Shown: one piece after another, positions 1 through 10,556 of the stretch
Layout: every line of letters starts with the position of its first letter
Position numbering within the stretch: position 1 is the stretch's first letter
Origin: Bufo bufo
Taxonomy: Eukaryota; Chordata; Amphibia; Anura; Bufonidae
Direction: 5' to 3'
Assembly: GCF_905171765.1 (NCBI RefSeq)
Contig: NC_053391.1
Location: 110,582,644-110,646,643 of the forward strand
DNA length: 64,000 nucleotides
Made by a program: the position numbers and the translations under genes
The notes under the pieces: generated by a model
Database searches by the model: none
Told to the model about the DNA's origin: nothing
The model's input: the letters and a program-made list of their open reading frames with translations, nothing else

Positions 1-2482
1 GCTTAAACAAACCTCCCTCTGAGCCACTTCGAACAGACTGGCCCGAAAGTGTTAGAAACGAGCCCTCATCCTCCTCCTCCTCCTCCACCTGGGCCACCTC
101 CTCTAACATCATTGCCCTACGTGTTTTCTCAAGGAGACATAGAAGTGGTATTGTAACGCTGATAACAGTGTCATCGCCACTGGCCATGTTGGTGGAGTAC
201 TCGAAACAGCGCAGCAGGGCACACAGGTCTCGCATGGAGGCCCAATCATTGGTGGTGAAGTGGTGCTGTTCGGCAGTACGACTGACGCGAGCGTGCTGCA
301 GCTGAAACTCCACTATGGCCTGCTGCTGCTCGCACAGTCTCTCCAGCATGTGCAAGGTGGAGTTCCACCGGGTGGGCACGTCGCATATGAGGCGGTGAGC
401 GGGAAGGCCGAAGTTCCGCTGTAGTGCAGACAGGCGAGCAGCGGCAGGATGTGAACGGCGGAAGCGCGCACAGACGACCCGCACTTTATGCAGCAGCTCT
501 GACATGTTGGGGTAGTGGTGAATGAACCTCTGCACCACCAAGTTCAGCACATGCGCCAGGCAAGGGATGTGCGTCAAACCGGCTAGTCCCAGAGCTGCCA
601 CGAGATTTCGCCCATTATCGCATACCACCAGGCCTGGCTTGAGGCCCACCGGCAGAAACCACTCGTCGGTCTGTTGTTCAATACCCCGCCACAACTCCTT
701 TGCGCTGTGGGGCCTGTCCCCCAAACATATGAGTTTCAGAATGGCCTGCTGACGTTTACCCCGGGCTGTGCTGAAGTTGGTGGTGAAGGTGTGTGGCTGA
801 CCGGATGAGCTGGTGGAAGCAGTGGAGGAGGAAGCCGAGTAGGAGGAGGAGGCTACAGGAGGCAGAGAATGATGCCCTGCGATCCTAGGGGGCGGAAGGA
901 CGTGCGCCAAGGAACTGTCCGCCGGGGGCCCAGCCGCCACTACATTCATCCAGTGTGCAGTTAGTGAGATATAGCGTCCCTGGCCGTGCTTACTGGTCCA
1001 CGTATCTGTGGTTAGGTGGACCTTGCCACAAATGGCGTTGCGCAGTGCACACTTGATTTTATCGGACACTTGCATGTGCAGGGAAGGCACGGCTGTCTTG
1101 GAGAAGTAGTGGCGGCTGGGAACCACATACTGCGGGACAGCCATGGCCATCAGCTGTTTGAAGCTGTCTGTGTCCACCAGCCGGAATGACAGCATTTCAA
1201 AGGCCAGCAGTTTAGAAATGCTGGCGTTCAGGCCAAGGGCTCGAGGGTGACTCGGGGGGAATTTGCGCTTCCTCTCTAAGGTTTGAGATATTGAGAGCTG
1301 AACGCTGCTGTGTGATATAGTGGAGACGCTAGTTGACGGTGGCGGTGGTGGTGGTGTCGGTGGCACATCCTCTGTTTGCTGCTCGGCAGGTGGCAACATT
1401 CCTCTCGAGGCGGAAGCCGAGGCAGCAGCGGTAGAGGGAGCAGGGGGAGCCTCAGCGAGTGCCTGGTTTTTAAGGTGTGTACCCCACTGCAGTTCATGCT
1501 TTGCATGTAGATGCCTGGTCATGCAGGTTGTGCTGAGGTTCAGAACGTTAATGCCTCGCCTCAGGCTCTGATGGCAGAGCGTGCAAGTCACTCGGGTCTT
1601 GTCGGTAGGACATTGTTTAAAGAAGTGCCATGCCAGGGAACTCTTTGAAGCTGCCTTTGTGGGGCTGGGTCCCTGTTGGCGATGTCCAGTAGCAGGCGAA
1701 CTCTGGGGGCGGCGGCTCGTCTGCTTTGGCCCCCTGCTCCCTCTTTGGCTTCGCTGTTGTCTCGGTCTCACCACTACCTCTTCCTCTGAACTGTGAAAGT
1801 CATCGCCACGACCTTCAGTCCATGTGGGGTCTAAGACCTCATCGTCCTCTGCATCGTCTTCCACCCAGTCTCCCTCCCTGACCTCCTCCTGTTCAGTCTG
1901 CACACTGCAAAAAGACGCGGCAGTGGGCACCTGTGTTTCGTCATCATCAGAGAGTCGGTGACTCTGCTGTGGTGGTATTCCCATGTCCTCTTCATCTGGA
2001 GACATAAGTGGTTGTGCGTCAGTGCATGGTATGTCTTCCTCCACTGGGGAAGGGCTAGGTGGACGCCCCTGGGAAACCCTGGAAGCAGAGTCTTCAAACA
2101 GAAGAAGAGACTGCTGCATAACTTGTGGCTCAGACCGTTTCCCTGATATGCTTGGGGGTGATGTGACAGACTGATGGGCTTGGTTTTCAGGTGCCACCTG
2201 TGCGCTTTCCGCAGAAGAATGGGTGGAAGACCATGTGGTGAACGTGCTGGAAGCACTGTCGGCCACCCAATCGATTAATGCCTGTACCTGCTCAGGCCTT
2301 ACCATCCTAAGAGCGGCATTGGGCCCCACGAGATATTGCGGTACATTCTGCCGGCTAGTTGAGGGAGTTCGTTCCCTACTGTGTGCGCCTGGGGCCGAAC
2401 GGCCACGTCCTCTACCAGCAACAGAGGCTCCACGGACACCACCACGACCGCGTCCTCGTCCCTTAATAGTATTTTTCTTCAT
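1..2482 (-). CDS. hAT transposase, BED zinc-finger type, C-terminus beyond window
   Basis: Reading the minus strand from the ATG at 2482-2480, I checked every codon to position 2 and found no stop: 827 codons open at the left edge. The N-terminus is RG-rich (RGRGRGRGG at about residues 9-17), followed by a Ser/Pro/acidic linker. A BED-type zinc finger follows, with Cys300, Cys303, His324 and His329. The hAT catalytic core has the first Asp in LTTDTWTSK (about residue 493), the second Asp in VVCDN (about 622) and the family C-x2-H in PCLAH (about 641-644). The catalytic Glu and the hAT C-terminal dimerisation region should lie left of position 1. In this family the enzyme cuts and pastes the element and makes 8-bp target duplications. 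An undamaged frame of this length suggests a young copy or one under selection. Domestication as a ZBED-like host gene is an alternative, but the transposon end at 10548 argues for a transposon. Confidence 0.9.
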   Translation of the reverse strand, partial: MKKNTIKGRGRGRGGVRGASVAGRGRGRSAPGAHSRERTPSTSRQNVPQYLVGPNAALRMVRPEQVQALIDWVADSASSTFTTWSSTHSSAESAQVAPENQAHQSVTSPPSISGKRSEPQVMQQSLLLFEDSASRVSQGRPPSPSPVEEDIPCTDAQPLMSPDEEDMGIPPQQSHRLSDDDETQVPTAASFCSVQTEQEEVREGDWVEDDAEDDEVLDPTWTEGRGDDFHSSEEEVVVRPRQQRSQRGSRGPKQTSRRPQSSPATGHRQQGPSPTKAASKSSLAWHFFKQCPTDKTRVTCTLCHQSLRRGINVLNLSTTCMTRHLHAKHELQWGTHLKNQALAEAPPAPSTAAASASASRGMLPPAEQQTEDVPPTPPPPPPSTSVSTISHSSVQLSISQTLERKRKFPPSHPRALGLNASISKLLAFEMLSFRLVDTDSFKQLMAMAVPQYVVPSRHYFSKTAVPSLHMQVSDKIKCALRNAICGKVHLTTDTWTSKHGQGRYISLTAHWMNVVAAGPPADSSLAHVLPPPRIAGHHSLPPVASSSYSASSSTASTSSSGQPHTFTTNFSTARGKRQQAILKLICLGDRPHSAKELWRGIEQQTDEWFLPVGLKPGLVVCDNGRNLVAALGLAGLTHIPCLAHVLNLVVQRFIHHYPNMSELLHKVRVVCARFRRSHPAAARLSALQRNFGLPAHRLICDVPTRWNSTLHMLERLCEQQQAIVEFQLQHARVSRTAEQHHFTTNDWASMRDLCALLRCFEYSTNMASGDDTVISVTIPLLCLLEKTRRAMMLEEVAQVEEEEEDEGSFLTLSGQSVRSGSEGGLFK

Positions 2483-2530
2483 TGTTGCGATTCAACTCGC
2501 ACCACAATGAAATATATTATTTTTTATAAG

Positions 2531-2865
2531 CAAAATCCCCTCACTGGAATACTTTCAGTCTTTTGACTGTATGGATTACAGATGGAATGACTGTTATATG
2601 TGAGTACCGCTTTCTTTGACAGATTCTAGTATGGGTACATATATGTTTTCCCAACCCCAGCACATTAGTTTGCTAATTCCAGATGTATGAAACGCAGGCC
2701 TAACTGTATCTAGTATATTGAACGCCAGATAAACTAACTTGGCCTTTTTTAAATAAAAAAAATCCCCTCACTGGAATACTTTCAGTCTTTTGACTGTATG
2801 GATTACAGATGGAATGACTGTTATATGTGAGTACCGCTTTCTTTGACAGATTCTAGTATGGGTAC
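2531..2865. repeat. 227-bp tandem repeat, right-hand units up to the insertion
   Basis: One full unit begins near 2537 and a second near 2764. Each begins with CCTCACTGGAATACTTTCAG and ends with an A-rich tract. The second unit is cut at 2865 by the hAT element 2866-4792 and resumes at 4793. The array lies immediately upstream of the transposase start. Confidence 0.92.
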
Positions 2866-3035
2866 CAGTGGCGTATCCAAGCTATGGCAGCCATGGCTAG
2901 TGCCATAGGCGCCAAGCGGGGGGGGGGACCAGGGCCGATCCTACACGGGGTGCAGTGGGTGCCCGGGCCCCGCACCCCAGCGCTGCGGCCCTGGTGACAA
3001 GTGGGGGCGGCCGCGGCCGGCGGCAGGGCAGAGCA

Positions 3036-3072
3036 GGAGATGAGCGCCTCCATTGCGGAAGCGCTCATCTCC
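3036..3072. repeat. hairpin with the shared GAGCGC-TTCCAT core
   Basis: A near-perfect palindrome, GGAGATGAGCGC at the left and GCGCTCATCTCC at the right with a short loop. The same core recurs at 5819-5849, 39718-39754, 41521-41557 and 53084-53127, so it is a conserved part of several otherwise different elements. Confidence 0.85.
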
Positions 3073-3339
3073 ATAGTCATCTGTATTGCCGTCCTCAGGA
3101 CGGCAATACAGATGCCTGTCTGTGCTGCGGCAGAGGAGGGAGAGGTGTGTCCCCTCCTGTTCCTCTGATAGGCTGCCGGCTTAGTGCTGGCAGCCTATCA
3201 GAGGCCGGTGATGGCGCGATGACGTCATCGCGTCGCCTGAGCCGTATAGCGAGGGACACACAGACGGAAGAGGTGGCCTGCATCGCATCGCATTGCTGGA
3301 GGTAAGTATAAGTGTATTATTTTTTTTTATTTTTTTATA

Positions 3340-4460
3340 TAGGTACAATACTGGGCTGGCACATGATAAGGGGGGCTACTGGGCTGGCACATAAGGGGGT
3401 TACTGGGCTGGCACATAAGGGGGGACTACTGGGCTGGGCTGGCACATGATAAGGGGGGCTACTGGGCTGGCACATGATAAGGGGGGACTACTGGGCTGGC
3501 ACATGATAAGGGGGGCTACTGGCACATGATATGGGGGGCTACTGGCACATGATATGGGGGCACTCTGGCTACTGGCACATGATATGGGGGCACTCTGGCT
3601 ACTGACACATGATATGGGGGGGCTCTGGCTACTGACACATGATATGGGGGGGCTCTGGCTACTGGCACATGATGGTGGGGGGGGGGGCTCTGGCTACTGG
3701 CACATGATATGGGGGGGGCTCTGGCTACTGGCACATGATATGGGGGGCTACTGGCACATGATAAGGGGGGCTACTGGCACATGATAAGGGGGGCTACTGG
3801 CACATGATAAGGGGGCTACTGGCACATGATAAGGGGGGCTACTGGCACATGATAAGGAGGGCTACTGGCACATAGGGGGGCTACTGGCACATAAGGGGGG
3901 CTACTGGCACATGATATGGGGGGGCTCTGGCTACTGGCATATGATATGGGGGGCTCTGGCTACTGGCACATGATGGTGGGGGGGCTCTTATTTCTGGCAC
4001 ATGATTGGGGGCACTCTGGCTACTGGCACATGATATGGGGGGCTCTGGCTACTGACACATGATATGGGGGGGCTCTGGCTACTGACATGATATGGGGGGG
4101 CTCTGGCTACTGGCACATGATGGTGGGGGGGCTCTTATTACTGGCACATGATTGGGGGCATCTATGGGGGCACATCTTACTGCAGATTATTGGGGGGCAC
4201 TATAGGGGCATCTACTGAGGCTAAAAAAGAAGATATTTTATATGGGGGCTCTGTATAGGGGCATTTTATACTGGGACACATTATGGTGGGTACTATGGGG
4301 AAGGGGGGGGCACTATGGGGGTCATCTACGGGGGCACTGAGAAGGGGTATTTTATATTGGCACATTATGGGAACATTAGCTCAACTGGGGGCATTACAAA
4401 TGTTTTGCATATTATAAGGAGAATTATTACTACTGGGGGGGCATTATGGTGGGCTTTATT
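3340..4460. repeat. G-rich minisatellite inside hAT element
   Basis: Tandem, imperfect units of about 24-33 bp are built on CTGGCACATGATA followed by six or more G and GCTACTGG. They mutate gradually into ACTATAGGGGCATCTACTG-type units at the right. Short open frames across it are repeat artefacts. Confidence 0.9.
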
Positions 4461-4792
4461 ACTCCCCCATGGTATGACCCCCTAGTAGCAGCACCAGCCT
4501 CTCCCTGCTCTGCTATCCCTCTGCCCTTTCTCCAAATCCTTATTATGAAATCTTTCTCATTAGGTTAAAGCACAACATCAGCTCCGCCGAGCCCCCGGCC
4601 AAAGTGTTGAAGTGGCGTCCGAGATCCCCAAGGGCCAAGTCAAGTAACTGTAAGTTTTTATGGGGGTTCTACAAAAGAGCTATCGTGTTTTTTTTTTTGT
4701 TAAGGTTATCTGAAAGATGGGTTTAAAATATTTTGACAGGGGCGCAGTTTCAGTGCTTGCCATAGGCGCCATTTTCACTAGATACGCCTCTG

Positions 4793-5655
4793 ATGGGTAC
4801 ATATATGTTTTCCCAACCCCAGCACATTAGTTTGCTAATTCCAGATGTATGAAACGCAGGCCTAACTGTATCTAGTATATTGAACGCCAGATAAACTAAC
4901 TTGGCCTTTTTTAAATAAAAAAAAAATTCCCTCACTGGAATACTTTCAGTCTTTTGACTGTATGGATTACAGATGGAATGACTGTTATATGTGAGTACCG
5001 CTTTCTTTGACAGATTCTAGTATGGGTACATATATGTTTTCCCAACCCCAGCACATTAGTTTGCTAATTCCAGATGTATGAAACGCAGGCCTAACTGTAT
5101 CTAGTATATTGAACGCCAGATAAACTAACTTGGCCTTTTTTAAATAAAAAAAATCCCCTCACTGGAATACTTTCAGTCTTTTGACTGTATGGATTACAGA
5201 TGGAATGACTGTTATATGTGAGTACCGCTTTCTTTGACAGATTCTAGTATGGGTACATATATGTTTTCCCAACCCCAGCACATTAGTTTGCTAATTCCAG
5301 ATGTATGAAACGCAGGCCTAACTGTATCTAGTATATTGAACGCCAGATAAACTAACTTGGCCTTTTTTAAATAAAAAAAATTCCCTCACTGGAATACTTT
5401 CAGTCTTTTGACTGTATGGATTACAGATGGAATGACTGTTATATGTGAGTACCGCTTTCTTTGACAGATTCTAGTATGGGTACATATATGTTTTCCCAAC
5501 CCCAGCACATTAGTTTGCTAATTCCAGATGTATGAAACGCAGGCCTAACTGTATCTAGTATATTGAACGCCAGATAAACTAACTTGGCCTTTTTTAAATA
5601 AAATAAAAATTCCCTCACTGGAATACTTTATGGCTTTTCACTGTATGGATTACAG
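4793..5655. repeat. 227-bp tandem repeat, left-hand units after the insertion
   Basis: The array continues from the interrupted unit, with further unit starts near 4928, 5155 and 5382 and a last, diverged and incomplete unit near 5608-5655. Units are nearly identical over most of their length, which suggests recent amplification or gene conversion. Confidence 0.92.
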
Positions 5656-6491
5656 GTGGACTGGTATTAGTAGGGGTGACACAAGCAGTGGCGTCGCCAG
5701 GGGGGGGCCAGAGGGGGCCACGGCCCCCCCTACATCATGCTGTGCCCCCCCATGTGCCCCCCCAACTAAAATGACCCCCCCCCCCCCCCCCCAAGTGAGC
5801 AGCCGCCGCCGGGCACAGGGAGATGAGCGCTTCCATTGCGCTCATCTCCATTGTAAACTGTCTGTGCCAGCGGAGGTGCAGGGGAGGGAGAGGCGTGTCC
5901 CTTCCCTTTCCTCTGATAGGCTGCAGGCAGGCACCGAAGTGGAGGAGAGGCCCCGCCCCCTAATTACTCCTGTTTACCTTTCTAAAGCTAAAGGACCTTT
6001 GATGATGTCATCAGAGGTCCTGTAAGGGAACTGCACAGTGTAAAGTGTAGTTCCCAGGTTAGAACAGTGCATCTGCCAGGACCTGTGATGACATCATCTT
6101 CAACATCACAGGTCCTGCAGAATCTAGCAAAGGAACTGCACCAAAAATGGTGTAGTTCCTAGGTTTCAAAGGTACATCTGCCAGGACCTGTGATGACATC
6201 ATCACAGGTCCTTCAACCCCTAACAGCAAGTATTAAAAGTTCGCAAGCAGCTCTGCATTGATCCATACAGACTGGAATGGAGAGGTAAGAGGAGGTCCTC
6301 CACTTTTCATCATTTACCCCCCCCCCCCCTCCATGCCCTGTTTTTACTCATTGCTCACTCATGTATACTACTTCAGACAGTTACCACTACCTCATGTACC
6401 TCACAGTGACTATAATGCATAACTGACCACATATTTCTATAAACACTGCATCTACAGTATTATACCTTCTATGTGTCACATCAATACACTG

Positions 6492-6497
<6 letters not shown>

Positions 6498-6548
<51 letters not shown>

Positions 6549-6560
6549 TACATGCACACA
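6498..6560. repeat. (TA)n microsatellite running into (CA)n
   Basis: About 20 TA dinucleotides followed by short CA runs. Confidence 0.95.
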
Positions 6561-6589
6561 CACTGCATATATTACACAGTATTATACAT

Positions 6590-7080
6590 GCAATATGTAC
6601 AGATATATAGTATATACCGCAGTGCACTGATATGTGAGGTATGAGGTATAATAGATGCTGTGTGTACAGATATCAGTACACTTCTGTATATACTATATAT
6701 GTGAGGTACGAGGTATAATAGATGCAGTGTGTACAGATATATAGTATATACAGCAGTGTACTGATATCTGAGGTACGAGGTGTCAATACACTGCTGTATT
6801 TACTATATACCTGTACACACTGCATCTATTATACCTCGTACCTCACATATTACACTACTGTATATACTGTATACACTGCATATATTATACCCCGTACCTC
6901 ACATATCAGTACACTGCTGTATATACTATATACCTGTACACACTGCATCTATTATACCCTGTACCTCACATATCAGAACACTAGGGAATATACTATATAC
7001 CTGTACACACTGCATCTATTATACCGCGTACCTCACATAACTGTACACTGCTGTATATAATATACATCTGCATCTATTAT
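6590..7080. repeat. mirrored minisatellite (about 65-75-bp units, orientation flips)
   Basis: Units built on GTATATACAGCAGTGTACTG and GAGGTACGAGGTATAATAG run in one orientation from about 6590 to 6780. Their reverse complements (CTATTATACCTCGTACCTC, CAGTACACTGCTGTATATAC) continue to about 7080. The array could fold into a long hairpin. Open frames here are repeat artefacts. Confidence 0.88.
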
Positions 7081-7403
7081 ACCTCTTTGGTGTGCCAGGG
7101 CTGTTTTGTAATCCCATTCTGGCCCTGATGGCATAAATTATAAAACGCAGCAGCAAGAATAGTTCATGGAACAAAGGGAGGGGCTATAAAAGGGGAATGG
7201 GGGCCCAATTTAGATTCCTGCTATGGGGCCCAGTGATTTTTATGTACGCCCCTGGCTGCAGGCACTAGGCCGGCAGCCTATCAGAGGCCGGCGCAATGAC
7301 GTCATCGTGCCGCCTGAGCCTTACATTACAGCATGGGACACAGAAAGAGGCTGCATCGCATCGCTGACACTTAGGTAAGTATAAGTGTGTTTTTTTTTTT
7401 TTT

Positions 7404-8700
7404 TTTACAATAGTGTTACTGGCACATTGGGGGGGCTTATTACAAAAAACTGGCACATGATGATGGGGGGGACTTTATACTGGCACATGATGATGGGGGG
7501 GACTTTATACTGGCACATGATGATGGGGGGGGGACTTTATACTGGAACATGATGATGGGGGGGAACTTTATACTGGCACATGATGATGGGGGGGACTTTA
7601 TACTGGCACATGATGATGGGGGGGGACTTTATACTGGCACATGATGATGGGGGGGGGACTTTATACTGGAACATGATGATGGGGGGGAACTTTATACTGG
7701 CACATGATGATGGGGGGGACTTTATACTGGCACATGATGATGGGGGGACTTAATACTGGCACATGATGATGGGGGGACTTAATACTGGCACATGATGATG
7801 GGGGGACTTAATACTGGCACATGATGATGGGGGGAGACTTAATACTGGCACATGATGATGGGGGGGACTTAATACTGGCACATGATGATGGGGGGACTTA
7901 ATACTGGCACATGATGATGGGGGACTTAATACTGGCACATGATGATGGGGGGACTTAATACTCGCACATGATGATGGGGGGACTTAATACTGGAACATGG
8001 GGGGGCTTAATACTGGCACGTGATGATGGGGGGGACTTTATACTGGCACATGATGATGGGGGGACTTAATACTGGCACATGATGATGGGGGGACTTAATA
8101 CTGGCACATGATGATGGGGGGACTTAATACTGGCACATGATGGGGGGACTTAATACTGGCACATGATGGGGGGGACTTAATACTGGCACATGATGGGGGG
8201 GACTTAATACTGGCACATGATGGGGGGGACTTAATACTGGCACATGATGGGGGGGACTTAATACTGGCACATGATGGGGGGACTTAATACTGGCACATGA
8301 TGATGGGGGGGACTTAATACTGGCACATGATGATGGGGGGAGACTTAATACTGGCACATGATGATGGGGGGGACTTAATACTGGCACATGATGATGGGGG
8401 GACTTAATACTGGCACATGATGATGGGGGACTTAATACTGGCACATGATGATGGGGGGACTTAATACTCGCACATGATGATGGGGGGACTTAATACTGGA
8501 ACATGGGGGGGCTTAATACTGGCACGTGATAGGGGGCTTATTACTGGCACGTGATGGGGGGCTTATTACTGGCACGTGATGGGGGGCTCATTACTGCCAC
8601 GTGATGGGGGCTCTTGTTACTGCCATGTGATGGGGGCTTATTACTGGCACATTGGGGGGCTCTTGTTACTGGCACGTTATTGAGGGCACTTATTACTGGC
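7404..8700. repeat. G-rich minisatellite, about 28-31-bp units
   Basis: More than 35 tandem units of the form ACTGGCACATGATGATGG, several G, then ACTT(T/A)AT. Segments of several units are themselves duplicated (7471-7590 against 7591-7710; 7750-7990 against 8280-8500), indicating expansion by unequal exchange. Runs of five to nine G suggest G-quadruplex potential. Confidence 0.92.
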
Positions 8701-10289
8701 ACATTATTGGTGGGCACTATAGGGGCATCTACTGAGGCCACAAAGAAGGGGTGTTTTATATGGGGGGCTCTGTACAGTAGCATTTTATACTGGGACACAT
8801 TATGGTGGGTACTATGGAGAAGGGGAGAGAGGAGTACTATGGAGTCATCTACGGGGGGCACTAGGAAGGGGTATTTTATACTTGTAAATTATGGGGGACA
8901 CTGAGGGCATCTACTGGGGCACGATATATGGGACATTTTATACTGGTACATTATGGGGGGCACTAGCAGGAAGGGGGGAGAGGAGCACTATGGAGGCATT
9001 TACTGGTGCACTATATAGGGGTATTTTATACTGGCACATTATGGGGGAAATTAGCTCAACTGGGGGCATAAGGGGGTATGTTTTGCACATTATAAGGAGA
9101 ATTATTTCTACTGGGGGGCATTATGGTGGGCTTTATTACTCTCCCATGGTATGACCCCCTAGTAGCAGCACCAGCCTCTCCCTGCTCTGATATCCCTCTG
9201 CCCCTTCTCCAAATCCGTATTATGAAATCTTTCTCATTAGGATAAAACACATCAGCTCCGCCGAGCCCCCAACCAAAGTGTTGAAGTGGCGTCCGAGATC
9301 CCCAAGGGCCAAGCCAAGTAACTGTAAGTGTTCATGTGAAATATGTTTATTTTATATATGTACACTCCTGTAAGAGGCAGGGAGGGAGATCTGTGGATGA
9401 CACTGTTATAGGGAGGGAGATCTGTGGATGACGCTGTTATGGAGGGGGAAATGGGGATGACACTGTCATGGGGTGGAACTGTGGATGACACATATAGCAT
9501 AAGATGCTATATACGGTATGTGGCATCCACAGATCCCCCCCATAGCAGTGTCATCCACAGATCCCCCTCTCTATAAAAGTGTCATCCACAGACAGCTGGA
9601 CTTTTCTTCCCTGTTGCGGTTTTAGGTATTGGGTAAAGTATTGCAGCATTTCTAAGCGTACTTGTGTAAATGTATCGTTGTTATAGCTGCCCCCCCTACT
9701 TTTGTCCTGGCCCCCAGTGTGCCCCCCCAAAATTTGAAAGCTAGAGACGCCACTGGACACAAGCACACCCAAGTCCCTGATGTAGGATTTCTATGGCACA
9801 GACCACTATTACAAGTGATTAATGGACGTTGGGAGAGATTGTGCTGCAGCACTAGTCCCAAGATGGCCGCCGCCTATCAGCCCAGTAACATGTGCCACAA
9901 AATGGTCTGCACAACCTTTAAAAAAAATAGCCTTGGACTGTGCTGCTAAATCGCTATTGGTCTGAATCCCAGGTGTAGATGTCTGACTTGTTTGGAGCTT
10001 TGGAATGCACACTGTGGCAGCTTCTGCTGCAGCACTACAAGTCGCAAAATGGCGGCCGGCGGTCAGCCCAGGTACATGTGGATGGAAAAATCACTCTGGC
10101 CACTCTAAAAATAGCCAATCCCTATCAAAAAAGCAGCTCAGCTGCAGTTGTTCAGATGAATCACAGGTGGAGGAGAGAAATTTGCTTCCAGTTATTCAAT
10201 TATCCCTGCCTATTCTCGCCCTAGCATCAGCTGCGTCTATCCCTGTTCTATTCACATCGGGAGTGAGCACGTCCCGACGTGCGCACAAG

Positions 10290-10298
10290 CTTATAAAG
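10290..10298 (-). promoter_or_regulatory. possible TATA box of the hAT transposase unit
   Basis: Minus strand CTTTATAAG lies about 250 bp inside the right terminus, upstream of the transposase in its direction of reading. Position and sequence fit a transposon promoter, but nothing shows that transcription starts here. Confidence 0.3.
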
Positions 10299-10556
10299 AG
10301 GCTGAGTCACATGCTGCACTTGGCCAATCACAGCCTTGCCAATAGTAGGCATGGCTGCGATGGCATCTTAGGGCAAGTAGTATGATGCATGTTGATTGGC
10401 TGCTTTGCAGCCTTTCAAAATGCGCCAAAATACATGCCGAACGACGAACCCGAACTTTTACGAAAAAGTTCGGGTTCGGGTCCGTGTCACGAACACCCCA
10501 AAATTCGGTACGGACCCGAACTATGCTCGAACTGTTCGCTCAACACTAGTCCAGAC

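Larger units (their letters stand above)
2866..4792. mobile_element. non-autonomous hAT element with internal minisatellite
   Basis: The ends are CAGTGGCGTATC and, on the other strand, CAGAGGCGTATC. They are flanked by a perfect 8-bp duplication ATGGGTAC at 2858-2865 and 4793-4800. The neighbouring tandem units show the empty site, so the insertion is certain. The left part contains two hairpins (3036-3072 and about 3160-3206), TGACGTCA, then AGGTAAGTAT and a T-rich tract. A G-rich minisatellite fills the centre. The right part (about 4440-4660) is shared with the element at 5686-9755, so the two are related. No transposase is present. Confidence 0.93.
5928..7254. mobile_element. nested hAT-like element inside 5686-9755
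   Basis: An 8-bp duplication GCTGCAGG flanks it at 5920-5927 and 7255-7262. Removing the segment rejoins a hairpin (CCTCTGATAGGCTGC paired with GCAGCCTATCAGAGG) that is intact in the sister element at 3160-3206. The right end reads CAGGGGCGTACATAAAAA on the minus strand, a typical hAT end; the left end, CAGGCACCGAAG, matches it only at CAGG, so the terminal inverted repeat is poor. Inside are GA-rich sequence, repeats around GGACCTGTGATGATGTCATC, a TA microsatellite and a mirrored minisatellite. Confidence 0.8.
5686..9755. mobile_element. non-autonomous hAT element, 4.07 kb, with nested insertion
   Basis: It starts CAGTGGCGTCGCC and on the other strand CAGTGGCGTCTC, flanked by the perfect 8-bp duplication GACACAAG (5678-5685, 9756-9763). 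It has the same plan as 2866-4792: hairpin at 5819-5849, a second hairpin split by the nested element, TGACGTCATCG near 7300, GGTAAGTAT near 7373, a T tract, a G-rich minisatellite, and a shared right part (about 9125-9335). It contains the nested element 5928-7254. No transposase is visible. Confidence 0.93.
1..10548 (-). mobile_element. hAT transposon (5' half), split by nested hAT insertions
   Basis: The transposase at 1-2482 is followed, in its own upstream direction, by 227-bp tandem repeats (to about 5655), then 9764-10548. That last stretch ends in a hAT-like terminus reading TAGTGTTGAGCGAAC on the minus strand. Removing the two later insertions (2866-4792 and 5686-9755), each with its own 8-bp duplication, restores one continuous upstream region. 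The right flank enters Ty3 integrase sequence, so the element appears to have inserted in a Ty3 element. The expected 8-bp TSD copy at the right end is GTCCAGAC (10549-10556). The left end is outside the window, so the pairing of TSDs is not verified. Confidence 0.75.

Noticed and set aside
1831..2256. 141-codon open frame on the minus strand overlapping the transposase
   Set aside because: It is out of frame with the continuous transposase frame, which holds the BED finger and catalytic residues.
7404..8700. Regularly spaced repeats resembling a CRISPR array
   Set aside because: There are no unique spacers; units are contiguous and drift gradually, so this is a minisatellite in a vertebrate transposon.
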